Of a stretch of DNA of 64,000 bases, positions 50,368 to 59,251 are shown piece by piece. The DNA comes from Eubacteriaceae bacterium Marseille-Q4139. GTDB taxonomy: Bacteria; Bacillota; Clostridia; Lachnospirales; Lachnospiraceae. Numbering within the stretch: the stretch's first letter is position 1; each line of letters starts with the position of its first letter. A model generated the notes under the pieces. It worked only from the letters and a program-made list of their open reading frames with translations, was not told the origin of the DNA and made no database searches. The stretch covers positions 3,149,365-3,213,364 of the forward strand of contig JAGTTQ010000001.1 in NCBI GenBank assembly GCA_018223415.1, in the 5' to 3' direction. The position numbers and the translations under genes were made by a program.

Positions 50368-52707
50368 ATGACAAACTACGATACATTGAATCCAAAGCAG
50401 AGAGAGGCTGTTTTCCATACGGAGGGGCCGCTTCTCGTGCTGGCGGGGGCCGGCTCGGGAAAGACAAGAGTGCTGACGTACCGGGTTGCCTATCTGATTG
50501 AAGAAAAGGGCGTGGCGCCGTGGAACATCCTGGCGATTACGTTTACGAATAAGGCGGCAGGGGAAATGCGGGAGCGTGTGGACGGGCTGGTGGAGCACGG
50601 TGCTTCCAGCGTCTGGGTCAGCACGTTCCATTCCCTCTGCGTGCGGATTTTGCGCCGGTTCATTGAGAACCTGGGATACGGCACGAATTTTACCATCTAT
50701 GATACCGACGACCAGCGGACGCTCATGAAGCAGATCGTGAAGGCGGCGAGCCTGGATCCCAAGCAGTTTAAGGACAGGAACCTGCTCGGCATTATTTCGT
50801 CGGCGAAGAATGAGCTGATCGGCCCGGAGGAATTCCTTTTGAGTGCCAGGGCTGAGGGGAACATGCGGCTCCAGAAGATCGGCGAGCTTTACGCGGAGTA
50901 CCAGAAGCAGCTTAAGAAGAACAATGCCCTGGATTTTGATGACCTTCTCATGAAGACCGTGGAGCTTTTTGAGGCGAAGAAAGAGGTGCTTGAGTATTAT
51001 CAGGACAGGTTCCGCTATATCATGGTGGACGAGTACCAGGATACCAATACGGCCCAGTTCCGTCTGGTAAGCCTTCTTGCGGCAAAGTATAAAAACCTTT
51101 GTGTTGTCGGCGATGACGACCAGTCCATTTACCGGTTCCGCGGCGCCAATATCCGGAATATTTTAAGCTTCGAGGAGACGTTTCCCGGGGCACATGTGGT
51201 GAAGCTGGAACAGAACTACCGCTCGACGAAGCGGATTCTCGCAGCGGCCAACGATGTGATTAAAAATAACATGGGCAGGAAGGAAAAGACCCTCTGGACG
51301 GACAATGACGAGGGAGAAAAAATCCGTGTGAAGATTTTTGATACGGCCTACGATGAGGCCGAGGGCATCGTGCGCGACATGATGAAGCGTGGGAAACCAT
51401 GGAAGAATGATGCCGTTCTTTACAGGACAAATGCCCAGTCGCGGCTTCTGGAGGAAAAGCTGGTGTTTTACGGGATCCCCTACCGGCTGGTGGGCGGCGT
51501 AAATTTCTATCAGAGGCGCGAGATCAAGGACATTCTGGCCTATTTAAAGACCATCGCCAACGGACGGGATGACCTGGCAGTCCAGCGGATCATCAATGTG
51601 CCGAAGCGCGGCATCGGCGCTGCCACGGTTGGGCGCGTCGCCATGTTTTCAGCTGAGCGGGACATGAGCTTTTTTGATGCCCTTGTCCGGGTCGAGGCTG
51701 TGCCGGGCGTTGGGAAGGCGGCCGGAAAGATCACGAAGTTTGTGGATCAGATTCTGCATTTCAGGCATGCGGTCCGGGACGGCGCGGACATCCGGACGGT
51801 GATCGAGGAGCTGTTGGAATCCACCGGGTATGCCGAGGAACTGAAAGAGGAAGGCGAGGTGGAGGCCGAGACGAGGCTTGAGAATATTGAGGAGCTGGTA
51901 AACAAGGCAGCAGCTTACTGGGAGACGGCCGAGGATCCGACGTTAGACGGCTTTCTGGAAGAAGTGGCTCTGGTGGCCGATGTGGACAGCCTGGATGAGT
52001 CGGAGGACCGTGTGGTGCTCATGACGCTTCACTCGGCCAAGGGACTGGAGTTTCCTTATGTCTATTTGAGCGGCATGGAGGACGGGCTGTTCCCGAGCGC
52101 CATGGCGATGTCTGACGATCCCGAAGCGCTGGAAGAGGAACGGCGCCTCTGTTATGTGGGCATCACAAGGGCCAGGGAGGAGTTAATGCTCACGGCGGCC
52201 AGGCAGCGGATGGTGAAGGGGGAGACGCGGTTTTCGATCCCGAGCCGGTTCCTTAAGGAGATTCCCGAGGAGCTTATGGATGAGGAGATGCAGGAGGATT
52301 CTGTTTTCCGGCCGGCAAGGAGAGAAAAGCAGGACTTTGATGACAGTGCCCTGCCCTGGGGGAATGCCTATGGGAAATCCTCCGAAAGCCATGAGGAGCG
52401 TTCTTCCGGCATCAGCATGTTCGGTTCCAGGCCGGAAAGCTACGGAAGCCGGCCGCAGGCAGGAAAGAGCGCTTATTTGTCGAACGCGCTTAAAACGCCG
52501 GGGAAGCCGGCTTTCGGAAAGACGTTTTCCGTGACGAAGGAGACTCCGGAGTACGGCGTCGGGGACCGCGTGCTGCATGCGCGGTTCGGAGAGGGCACTG
52601 TGAAGGAGATTAGTGACGGCGGCAAAGACTTTGAGGTGGCCGTGGAATTTGACCGTTTTGGCGTAAAAAGGATGTTTGCGTCGTTTGCGAAGCTGAAAAA
52701 GCTGTGA
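50368..52707 (+). CDS. pcrA: ATP-dependent DNA helicase PcrA/UvrD
   Basis: Superfamily 1A helicase of 779 residues for repair and removal of stalled complexes. Motif I is LAGAGSGKTRVLTYR (about 24-38), motif Ia ITFTNKAAGEMRERV, motif II VDEYQDTN (about 220), motif III DDDQSIYRFRGA, motif IV QNYRST, motif V TLHSAKGLEFPYVYL (about 553-567) and motif VI YVGITRAREEL. The C-terminal 60 residues contain the Tudor-like domain with GDRVLHARFGEGTV that binds RNA polymerase. GGGGAAAG precedes the ATG. Confidence 0.97.
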   Translation: MTNYDTLNPKQREAVFHTEGPLLVLAGAGSGKTRVLTYRVAYLIEEKGVAPWNILAITFTNKAAGEMRERVDGLVEHGASSVWVSTFHSLCVRILRRFIENLGYGTNFTIYDTDDQRTLMKQIVKAASLDPKQFKDRNLLGIISSAKNELIGPEEFLLSARAEGNMRLQKIGELYAEYQKQLKKNNALDFDDLLMKTVELFEAKKEVLEYYQDRFRYIMVDEYQDTNTAQFRLVSLLAAKYKNLCVVGDDDQSIYRFRGANIRNILSFEETFPGAHVVKLEQNYRSTKRILAAANDVIKNNMGRKEKTLWTDNDEGEKIRVKIFDTAYDEAEGIVRDMMKRGKPWKNDAVLYRTNAQSRLLEEKLVFYGIPYRLVGGVNFYQRREIKDILAYLKTIANGRDDLAVQRIINVPKRGIGAATVGRVAMFSAERDMSFFDALVRVEAVPGVGKAAGKITKFVDQILHFRHAVRDGADIRTVIEELLESTGYAEELKEEGEVEAETRLENIEELVNKAAAYWETAEDPTLDGFLEEVALVADVDSLDESEDRVVLMTLHSAKGLEFPYVYLSGMEDGLFPSAMAMSDDPEALEEERRLCYVGITRAREELMLTAARQRMVKGETRFSIPSRFLKEIPEELMDEEMQEDSVFRPARREKQDFDDSALPWGNAYGKSSESHEERSSGISMFGSRPESYGSRPQAGKSAYLSNALKTPGKPAFGKTFSVTKETPEYGVGDRVLHARFGEGTVKEISDGGKDFEVAVEFDRFGVKRMFASFAKLKKL

Positions 52708-52800
52708 AATTTTTAAATTTAGGATAGTAAAATTCGCAGAATGATGTTATACTGTTAAAAAGAATTTTTGTTTGTAAGAAAACAGAAAGGATGTGCAGGC

Positions 52801-53118
52801 ATGAATAAGTTCGATTTGATGAGTAAGGATGCTCTGAGCAAGATGGAGGAGTTGGTAAACGCTTCCAGACTGAATGAACTGCTCCACAGGAAAGAGGAAG
52901 AGGAGAAAAAGAAAAACTGCATCCTCTGGGTGTTGGCCATCATTGGCGCGGTAGCGGCAGTGGCAGCAATCGCTTACGGCGTGTACCGTTTCTTTACGCC
53001 GGATTACCTGGAAGATTTTGAGGATGACTTTGACGATGATTTCGACGATGACTTCTTCGAGGATGAGGAGGAGAAGCCGGCGAAAGCAGAGGAGAAGGAA
53101 GAGAAACCGGAAGCATAA
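52801..53118 (+). CDS. Small membrane protein with acidic tail, function unknown
   Basis: Protein of 105 residues. An N-terminal charged helix (LSKMEELVNASRLNELLHRKEEEEKKK, in part) is followed by one membrane helix (about 40-60) and an extremely acidic tail of Asp/Glu with Lys/Pro (about 66-105). Such DUF4366-like proteins are common in Lachnospiraceae; role unknown. AAAGGATG precedes ATG 52801. Own terminator. Confidence 0.75.
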   Translation: MNKFDLMSKDALSKMEELVNASRLNELLHRKEEEEKKKNCILWVLAIIGAVAAVAAIAYGVYRFFTPDYLEDFEDDFDDDFDDDFFEDEEEKPAKAEEKEEKPEA

Positions 53119-53127
53119 AATCTGACA

Positions 53128-53166
53128 TGAGGGGCTGATGCAAAGTGCTTGCACAGCCCTGTTTTC
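53128..53166 (+). terminator. Terminator after the acidic membrane protein gene
   Basis: AGGGGCTG-TGCAA pairs with TTGCA-CAGCCCT, followed by GTTTT. Confidence 0.65.
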
Positions 53167-53244
53167 ATGTAATGGGACGGATTGCAGGAGCCAGGCAGCC
53201 GGTGCCGGGCGTTTGGATGATAAAATGGGAACAGGAGACTGGAA

Positions 53245-54630
53245 ATGAAGAAAGGCGAGATTTATACAGGCATTGTGGAACGAGTCGATTTCCCCAATAA
53301 GGGGATTCTTTTTGTGGACGGCGAAAAGGTCACGGTAAAACATGTGCTGCCGGGACAGACCGTGGAGTTTGCCGTGACAAAGCAGAGAAAGGGAAAGTAT
53401 GAGGGACGGCTTTTGTCGGTGGTCTTGCGGTCGGAAGCGGAGTATGAAAAGCCGCGCTGTCCCCATGCCGGTGTCTGCGGCGGCTGTTCGTATCAGTCGC
53501 TTCCATATGAGGAGCAGTTAAAGCTCAAGGAGAGCCAGGTGCGCGCGCTTTTAGACGGCGTGTGCGGGGGATATGAATTTGAGGGGATTAAGGGCAGCCC
53601 GCTCACGGAAGGGTACCGGAATAAGATGGAGTTTTCTTTCGGTGATGCACAAAAGGACGGGCCTCTGGAGCTGGGAATGCATAAGAGGGGGAGCTTTTAT
53701 GATGTGGTGACCGTGGACAAGTGCTGTCTGGTGCATCCGGACTGCTGCCGGATTCTGTCGGAGACGCTTTCTTTGTTCCGGGAGCATGGGACGGGATTCT
53801 ATAAGAAGCTTTCGCATGTGGGATACCTGCGGCATCTGCTTGTGCGCCGCGGCGTGAAGACCGGAGAGATCCTTGTGGATCTTGTGACGACGACGCAGAC
53901 GGAGGGAATCAGCGCACTTGGATGGAACGAGGCGGAGCTTTTGGAAGAGTGGAAAAAGCGGCTTCTGGAGCTTCCGTTGGACGGGACGTTTGCCGGTATC
54001 CTTCATACGAAAAACGACAGCCTGGCCGATGTGGTGAAGAATGACGGGACGGAAACTCTGTACGGGCAGGACTTTTTCTATGAGGAGCTTTTGGGATTAA
54101 AGTTTAAGATTACGCCGTTCTCCTTTTTCCAGACCAATTCTCTGGGGGCTGAGGTCTTATATTCGACGGCGCGGGAGTATATCGGTGATACGAGCGGACA
54201 GAGGGTGTTTGATCTGTACAGCGGTACCGGTACCATCGCCCAGATTCTAGCGCCGGTGGCCGAGCATGTGACAGGCGTGGAAATCGTGGAGGAGGCCGTC
54301 GAGGCGGCAAAGGAGAATGCGGCGCTCAACGGGCTTTCCAACTGCGATTTTATCGCCGGGGATGTGTTAAAGGTGCTGGATACGCTTGAGGAACGGCCGG
54401 ACTTGATTGTTCTCGACCCGCCGCGGGATGGGATCCACCCGAAGGCGCTGCCGAAGATTATGGATTATGGCGTGGAACGGATTGTGTATGTGTCCTGCAA
54501 GCCGACGAGTCTGGTGAGAGATTTGGCGGTGCTGATGGATGGGGGGTATGTTGTTGAGAAGATTTGTTTGGTGGATATGTTTCCGGGGACTGGGCATGTC
54601 GAGACGGTTGTCTTATTAACCCAAAAATAA
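53245..54630 (+). CDS. 23S rRNA (uracil-C5)-methyltransferase, RlmD/TrmA family
   Basis: Protein of 461 residues. An N-terminal TRAM domain (about 1-58) is followed by the 4Fe-4S cysteines in CPHAGVCGGCSYQSL (about 72-86) and a later Cys. SAM-binding features are FFQTNSLGAEVLY, VFDLYSGTGTIAQILA (about 319-334), DLIVLDPPRDGIHPKAL and the catalytic cysteine in IVYVSCKPTSLVRDLAVL (about 415-432). It methylates U1939 or U747 of 23S rRNA, as RlmD/RlmCD do. The gene's last 120 bases are slightly AT-richer. Confidence 0.93.
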   Translation: MKKGEIYTGIVERVDFPNKGILFVDGEKVTVKHVLPGQTVEFAVTKQRKGKYEGRLLSVVLRSEAEYEKPRCPHAGVCGGCSYQSLPYEEQLKLKESQVRALLDGVCGGYEFEGIKGSPLTEGYRNKMEFSFGDAQKDGPLELGMHKRGSFYDVVTVDKCCLVHPDCCRILSETLSLFREHGTGFYKKLSHVGYLRHLLVRRGVKTGEILVDLVTTTQTEGISALGWNEAELLEEWKKRLLELPLDGTFAGILHTKNDSLADVVKNDGTETLYGQDFFYEELLGLKFKITPFSFFQTNSLGAEVLYSTAREYIGDTSGQRVFDLYSGTGTIAQILAPVAEHVTGVEIVEEAVEAAKENAALNGLSNCDFIAGDVLKVLDTLEERPDLIVLDPPRDGIHPKALPKIMDYGVERIVYVSCKPTSLVRDLAVLMDGGYVVEKICLVDMFPGTGHVETVVLLTQK

Positions 54631-54884
54631 ACCCACACCCAACCACCACAAATATGCCTCTCTGCCAGGAAAGAAGAAACAATTAAAATATCATCCAATG
54701 TTCCAAAACAATCAAAATTGCATATAAACGAGCCCAGATAAAGAAACCGATGACCGCACTCCAGCGATTATCGGTTTCTTTTATAAATCTCCCGCAAATA
54801 AAATGAACCAAACAATCCCCTAAAAACAACTATATCATATAAAGATTGCAATCCTTATAAAAGCAGCAGAAAAAAGGAGCAGTG
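54631..54884. other. AT-rich intergenic region before the interrupted sigma factor
   Basis: A terminator at 54740-54782 and the ribosome binding site AAAAAGGAG (54872-54879) of the sigma factor gene. No other gene seen. Confidence 0.5.
54740..54782 (+). terminator. Terminator after the rRNA methyltransferase gene
   Basis: AAAGAAACCGAT (54740-54751) pairs with ATCGGTTTCTTT (54770-54781), 12 bp, then T residues. Confidence 0.85.
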
Positions 54885-54925
54885 ATGAAAAAGTCGGAAA
54901 TAGAAAAATGTATCGCACGATACGG
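54885..54925 (+). pseudogene. ECF sigma factor, 5' fragment (split by IS256-family element)
   Basis: Starts with ATG after AAAAAGGAG and reads MKKSEIEKCIARYG before the insertion. Its last eight bases, CGATACGG, are repeated at 56283. Joined at that repeat the frame continues directly into the 3' fragment, giving a protein of 171 residues, the usual size of an ECF sigma factor. Confidence 0.88.
54918..54925. repeat. Target site duplication, left copy
   Basis: CGATACGG; part of codons 12-14 of the sigma factor gene. Identical to 56283-56290. Confidence 0.9.
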
Positions 54926-56282
54926 GGTAGTGTCAAGTATTTTTCGCAAAATGGTTTGCAGGGTCTGGCATGAGTGAAGTCAGCCAGCAATGGAGGCATC
55001 TTCAAGGGCTGCCTCCAGGTGCTTCATGTTCATGTACTTCTTGTTGCCCCACTGGGTGCCGGCCACATGGCGCAGCCGGGCACAGACCAGCATAAGGGCG
55101 GAATTGCCGTCCGGGAAACTGCCCACCACACGGGTACGGCGGCGGATCTCCCGGTTGAGTCGTTCAATAACGTTATTGGTACGGATGCGAGTCCAGTGCT
55201 CGCTGGGAAAATCGCAGTAGGTCAGCGTCTCCTCAATGCCATCCTCTACCTTCTTGGCCGCCTCTTTCAGTTTCATGGAGCGCAGTTCTTCCACCACAGC
55301 TTTGGCCTTTTCCCGGGCTGCTTTCTTGCTTTCCTGGGCGTGGACCGCCTTGAGCATCTTTGCCACCAGCTTCACCTTGGAGCGAGGCGTGACCGAGAAT
55401 ACATTGCGGTAAAAGTGGACGGTACAGCGCTGGTACTTGGCTTCGGGGAATACTTCTCCCACGGCCTCCAGCATACCAAGGCACTTGTCTCCAACAATGA
55501 GTTTCACACCGTCCAGACCTCGGCCACGCAGCCACTGGAAGAAGCTGACCCAGCTGGACTTGTCCTCCTTCATGCCCTCGGCGGCACCCAGAACCTCACG
55601 GTATCCGTCCTCATTGACCGCAATTGCCACAAGAATGGCTACGTTTTCAAATTCGCCGCCCCAGTTACGGCGCAGATAGATCCCATCCACATAGACATAC
55701 GGATATCGTCCGCCTTGCAGAGGACGGTTCCGCCAATCCTCGATGTGGACATACGCTTTCTTGTTTAACTCACTTATAGTGGAGGGAGAGACTTTGCTAC
55801 CCCAGAGGGCCTCGGTAATATCCTCCACACGCCGAACGGATACGCCTGCCAGGTACATCTCAATGAGGGCTTCTTCCACGCTGCTCTCCCGGCGGCGATA
55901 CCGCTCAATGATGGCGGTTTCAAAAGAGATTCCCTTGAGTTTGGGAACCTTGAGAGTGACGTCCCCGGAAGTGGTGGTGAGGTTACGGTTGTAGTGGCCG
56001 CTGCGATAGCCCTGACGCTGCTCATTGCGCTCGTACCGGGCCGCCTGGGTCAGCTTCTCCGCCTCGGCCTCCAGCAGTTCGTTGAGGGTTTCCTCTACGC
56101 TGCCTCGTACCAGTTCTTTGATTTGACCCTTGATTACTTCCTCGTTAAGCTGTACAATCTTTTCGGACATGGTTTGTTGTCTCCTTTCAGAATGGTGTGT
56201 CGTGACTTCATTCTACCAGAGGGCTGCAAACCATGTCTCTTTTTAACTACTTTTCAATTTGCGAAACTTATTGTACCTTATC
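54926..56282 (-). mobile_element. IS256-family insertion sequence
   Basis: About 1.36 kb holding one transposase gene. It is bounded exactly by the 8-bp direct repeat CGATACGG (54918-54925, 56283-56290). The ends share imperfect inverted sequences: TTTCGCAAA, ATGGTTTGCAG and GAATGAAGTCA-like blocks occur at both ends in opposite orientation. IS256-type elements make 8-9 bp duplications. It sits in codon 14 of an ECF sigma factor gene. Confidence 0.92.
54980..56170 (-). CDS. IS256-family (Mutator-type) transposase
   Basis: Protein of 396 residues. The N-terminal part has RNEQRQGYRSGHYNRNL (about 47-63) and VKVPKLKG-like text. Catalytic region: YPYVYVDGIYLRRNW (Asp, about 158), LIVGDKCLGMLEA (Asp, about 226) and NNVIERLNREIRRRTRVVGSFPDG (Glu, about 334). 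These are standard for the family. The gene is full length and appears intact, so the element may be active. AAAGGAG precedes the ATG at 56170. Confidence 0.95.
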   Translation of the reverse strand: MSEKIVQLNEEVIKGQIKELVRGSVEETLNELLEAEAEKLTQAARYERNEQRQGYRSGHYNRNLTTTSGDVTLKVPKLKGISFETAIIERYRRRESSVEEALIEMYLAGVSVRRVEDITEALWGSKVSPSTISELNKKAYVHIEDWRNRPLQGGRYPYVYVDGIYLRRNWGGEFENVAILVAIAVNEDGYREVLGAAEGMKEDKSSWVSFFQWLRGRGLDGVKLIVGDKCLGMLEAVGEVFPEAKYQRCTVHFYRNVFSVTPRSKVKLVAKMLKAVHAQESKKAAREKAKAVVEELRSMKLKEAAKKVEDGIEETLTYCDFPSEHWTRIRTNNVIERLNREIRRRTRVVGSFPDGNSALMLVCARLRHVAGTQWGNKKYMNMKHLEAALEDASIAG

Positions 56283-56290
56283 CGATACGG
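56283..56290. repeat. Target site duplication, right copy
   Basis: CGATACGG; identical to 54918-54925. Confidence 0.9.
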
Positions 56291-56765
56291 AAAAGATGTA
56301 TATTCCTTTTGCTGTTATTTAACGGCAAACAGAACGGAGGCAGACGACCTTTACCAGGATACGTTTGTAAAGGCGATGGAACGGGGGATAACGCTTGACC
56401 GGAATCCGAAAAGCTTTCTTTTAAGCATTGCCTGCAAATTGTGGAAAAACAAGCGGCGCAAGGACTTAAATGCAGGCAGGCTTTTTTGCAGAGAAGATGT
56501 TTCCTGCATAAATGAGAACGATTTTCAAATGAGACATGAAAATTCGGCGGAAGCGATAGCCATGCAAAACGATACGAATGCCAGAATCCAAAATGCCGTG
56601 AGAAAACTGCCTGAAAAATTGAAAATCACAGCACTTTTATATTATATGGAGGAGAGAAGCGTCGAGGAGATTGCCGATATCCTTCATATACCGAAAGGGA
56701 CAGTCAAAAGCAGGCTGTTTCAGGCAAGAAAACGCTTATATAAAGAGCTGGAGGAAGTATTATGA
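56283..56765 (+). pseudogene. ECF sigma factor, 3' fragment (split by IS256-family element)
   Basis: Continues RYGKDVYSFCCYLT and includes sigma region 2 (ADDLYQDTFVKAME, LDRNPKSFLLSIACKLWKNKRRK) and region 4 (LPEKLKITALLYYMEERSVEEIADILHIPKGTVKSRLFQARKRL). It lacks only the first 11 to 14 residues. An in-frame TTG at 56259 inside the insertion end could restart translation with a replaced N-terminus, so partial function is possible. It overlaps the downstream anti-sigma gene by ATGA. Confidence 0.9.
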
Positions 56766-57982
56766 ATCATGATTTTGACACCAAAATAAAAAACGCGATG
56801 AAACCTTCATGGGAGGCAGACGTTTGGCTGAATCAAAAGATTATTGACAAAATTGGAGAGGGGAATTATGCGAAGAGAAGGCGGATCAAGAATCCGGCGG
56901 CTGCGGCCCTGGCGATATGTTTTGTGATGCTCAGTTCGATTGGAGTCGTGGCGGCAGCAAAATATTTTCATGCGGCGCATGTCGCAGAAAGGATAGGAGA
57001 TAAAAAGCTTTCAAAAGCATTCCGGGAGAACATGACAGCCGAAATCAATGAAACGCAGAGGATTGGAGACTATACGTTTACGCTGTTGGGCATAGTGTCC
57101 GGGAAGGATTTGTCTGAACTGGAATCCATGATAAAGGAGGAGCGCCTTGATGACCGAACGTATGCTGCGCTGGCGATAACAAAGTCTGATGGGAGCGGAA
57201 TGACGGAAAAAGATGAAAATGGATATCAAAAGGGGTATCTGGATCAATTTTTTGTGTCGCCGCTCATAGAAGGATATGAACCATGGAGCTATAACATCCA
57301 TTCCTTCCATGGAAATGCCGCATGCTTTGTGGAAGACGGCGTATTATACTGGTTAGCAGAATGCGACAATCTGGAGAGCTTTGCCAGCCGCACAGTGTAT
57401 CTTTGTGCAACAGAAACAGCCGGCAGCATGAAGGCTGCGTATTTGTTTGACGAAAGTTCCGGTGCAATATCACGAAATGAGGAATACGAGGGCTTTAATG
57501 CCTTGTTTACACTGCCATTCGATGAAAGCAAAGCATCCGAGGAAGCCGCAGAGGAATACTTGGAAAAAATCCAAAATCAGGAGACGAAGGATGTGCATGA
57601 CGCTCATGCGGAGTATGGGCTTGATGAAGAATGGCTGGCGTCCCTGCCTCAGAAGGACAGAGAGAGCATTCTGGAAGCTTACGAATTTGCAGCATCGGTG
57701 AATCGGGACAATATTGATGAGCTGTGCGTCCCGGTTGAGCAGTCACGGCAGACCGTGTATCCGGATCCGGACGGGATGATTGTTTTTACTGACCGGAGCG
57801 GCGGCAGCAGTGAGAAGTTTCTCGCAGAATGGTTTTTCATCGACTTTGAAGACGGAGAATATGGGATGTCGGAACATATCAGCTATGGATATTCGGAAGA
57901 GGGGATCGAGAGCCTGCGGTTTACTGCTTACAGCAAAAATGCAGACGGTTCTTATACGAGATTGGAGTATGTGCCAAGATAG
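56762..57982 (+). CDS. DUF4179-type anti-sigma factor-like membrane protein
   Basis: Protein of 406 residues. A short cytoplasmic N-terminus (1-45) is followed by one membrane helix (about 47-66) and a large extracellular domain with the DUF4179-type text GDYTFTLLGIVSGKDLSE and TYAALAITKSDG. Such proteins are encoded with ECF sigma factors, bind them at the N-terminus and respond to outside signals. Here it overlaps the disrupted sigma gene by 4 nt. It appears intact, though its partner is not; the ligand is unknown. Confidence 0.82.
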   Translation: MNHDFDTKIKNAMKPSWEADVWLNQKIIDKIGEGNYAKRRRIKNPAAAALAICFVMLSSIGVVAAAKYFHAAHVAERIGDKKLSKAFRENMTAEINETQRIGDYTFTLLGIVSGKDLSELESMIKEERLDDRTYAALAITKSDGSGMTEKDENGYQKGYLDQFFVSPLIEGYEPWSYNIHSFHGNAACFVEDGVLYWLAECDNLESFASRTVYLCATETAGSMKAAYLFDESSGAISRNEEYEGFNALFTLPFDESKASEEAAEEYLEKIQNQETKDVHDAHAEYGLDEEWLASLPQKDRESILEAYEFAASVNRDNIDELCVPVEQSRQTVYPDPDGMIVFTDRSGGSSEKFLAEWFFIDFEDGEYGMSEHISYGYSEEGIESLRFTAYSKNADGSYTRLEYVPR

Positions 57983-58079
57983 ACGTATTCCGACAGGAAA
58001 GTGCGTCAAGTCCGGCTGTTTTTCACGGACAAATCCCCCATGATTCGCGGACCAGCCATTCTAACAGGAAAAAATCAAG

Positions 58080-58231
58080 TATAATGAAGACGGAATAAAG
58101 TGGAAGAGTCAGATAGGAGAGAAGTAAGGAGAAGCTTGCGGCGTGTAGAAAGCGGGGAGAGGCTTTCTGGCCGCAGGCAGATCCGGCAGCGGGAGGACAG
58201 CCTTATGCGGGCAGCCCTCCCGTTGTTTTTT
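58080..58231 (+). ncRNA. Structured intergenic segment, possible small RNA
   Basis: TATAAT at 58080-58085 (weak -35) may start a transcript of about 140 nt. It contains nested stems CTTGCGGC / GCCGCAGG and AGAAAGC / GCTTTCT (58135-58177), then the terminator at 58190-58231. No reading frame of note. It could instead be the 3' untranslated region of the anti-sigma gene. No match to a known RNA family recognised. Confidence 0.35.
58190..58231 (+). terminator. Terminator before the EamA gene
   Basis: CGGGAGG (58190-58196) pairs with CCTCCCG (58216-58222), followed by TTGTTTTTT. It ends plus-strand transcription from the sigma/anti-sigma unit. Confidence 0.7.
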
Positions 58232-58248
58232 ACTGCACAAACCCCGCA

Positions 58249-59139
58249 TCACTCCCGTATCAGAAAAACTGTTGCCAAAATGCATGCAAAGCCAACGAGC
58301 TCTGCCGCAGAAAAGCTGGAATGCAGCCAGAAGGCGGAAAGGAAAGCGGCTGTCAGAGGTTCCAGGCAGGAGAGCAGGGAGGCCTTCATCGGGCCGGCCA
58401 TGCGGATGCCCTGGAGAAACAGGGAAAATGCCCCGACGGTGCCCAGAAGGACAATGGCTGATAAAAGTACCAGTGCATAGAGATCCAGTCCGGCCGGAAT
58501 TTCCCATGCCCTGACGGCCGCGGAGAGGACAAGGCCGCCGATCAGCATGCCCATGCCCGTAACGGGGAGGCTTCCCCAACGCTCCACCGGCCGCCTGGAG
58601 AGAAGGGAGTAGCTGGCGGCGCCGAGGCCCGCGGCCAGACCCCAGAAAAGCCCTTTGGGGGTCAGTTCCATGCTGCCCGGGGTTCCGCCTGTGGAAATCA
58701 GCCAGACGCCGAAAAGCGCCAGTGCGATGCCAATAAGGATCGGTTTTTCCGGCAGCTTCTTCGAAGTAATGCAGAGAAAGACTGCGACGAACACGATGGA
58801 CAGGTTCTGGAGCACCGTTGCCGTGCCGGAATTTGTCCAGCGGATTGCATTGAGATATGCAAGCTGGCAGAGCATAAGGCCTGCCAGGGAGAAAGCGGCG
58901 ATTTGGAACAGTGATTTTTTATCTTTCATGAGGTCGCCGAAGCAAAGTTGCTTTTTGGCGGTGACCCAGACCATGAGAAAAATCCCTGCCGCGGTCATGC
59001 GGACGGCTGTCACCCAGACCGGGTCTGCTGTGTATCTTTGAAAGAATGCTTCACTGATGGCGCCGGAGATACCCCAGCTGACGGCACCGGCTATACAGCA
59101 GAGGACGCCGTACGTGTGTCTGCTTAAATGTTTTTCCAT
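58249..59139 (-). CDS. EamA/DMT-family transporter
   Basis: Membrane protein of 296 residues with ten predicted helices in two EamA repeats. GAVSWGISGAISEAFFQRY (about 18-36), LAYLNAIRWTNSGTATVLQNLSIVFVAV and, in the second repeat, GPMKASLLSCLEPLTAAFLSAFWL are typical. Such proteins export amino acids or other metabolites. Divergent from an AraC gene at 59252 that probably controls it. The C-terminal end abuts the terminator region. Confidence 0.9.
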   Translation of the reverse strand: MEKHLSRHTYGVLCCIAGAVSWGISGAISEAFFQRYTADPVWVTAVRMTAAGIFLMVWVTAKKQLCFGDLMKDKKSLFQIAAFSLAGLMLCQLAYLNAIRWTNSGTATVLQNLSIVFVAVFLCITSKKLPEKPILIGIALALFGVWLISTGGTPGSMELTPKGLFWGLAAGLGAASYSLLSRRPVERWGSLPVTGMGMLIGGLVLSAAVRAWEIPAGLDLYALVLLSAIVLLGTVGAFSLFLQGIRMAGPMKASLLSCLEPLTAAFLSAFWLHSSFSAAELVGFACILATVFLIRE

Positions 59140-59251
59140 GTCGATGGTTCCCTTCTATTTTGCTGAATGTATTGACTTTTTTATTATATAGAGGTTTAAT
59201 AAAGACAGTCTATCAAAAAAACGCCTAAAATTATCATTATATTGAGGAGTT

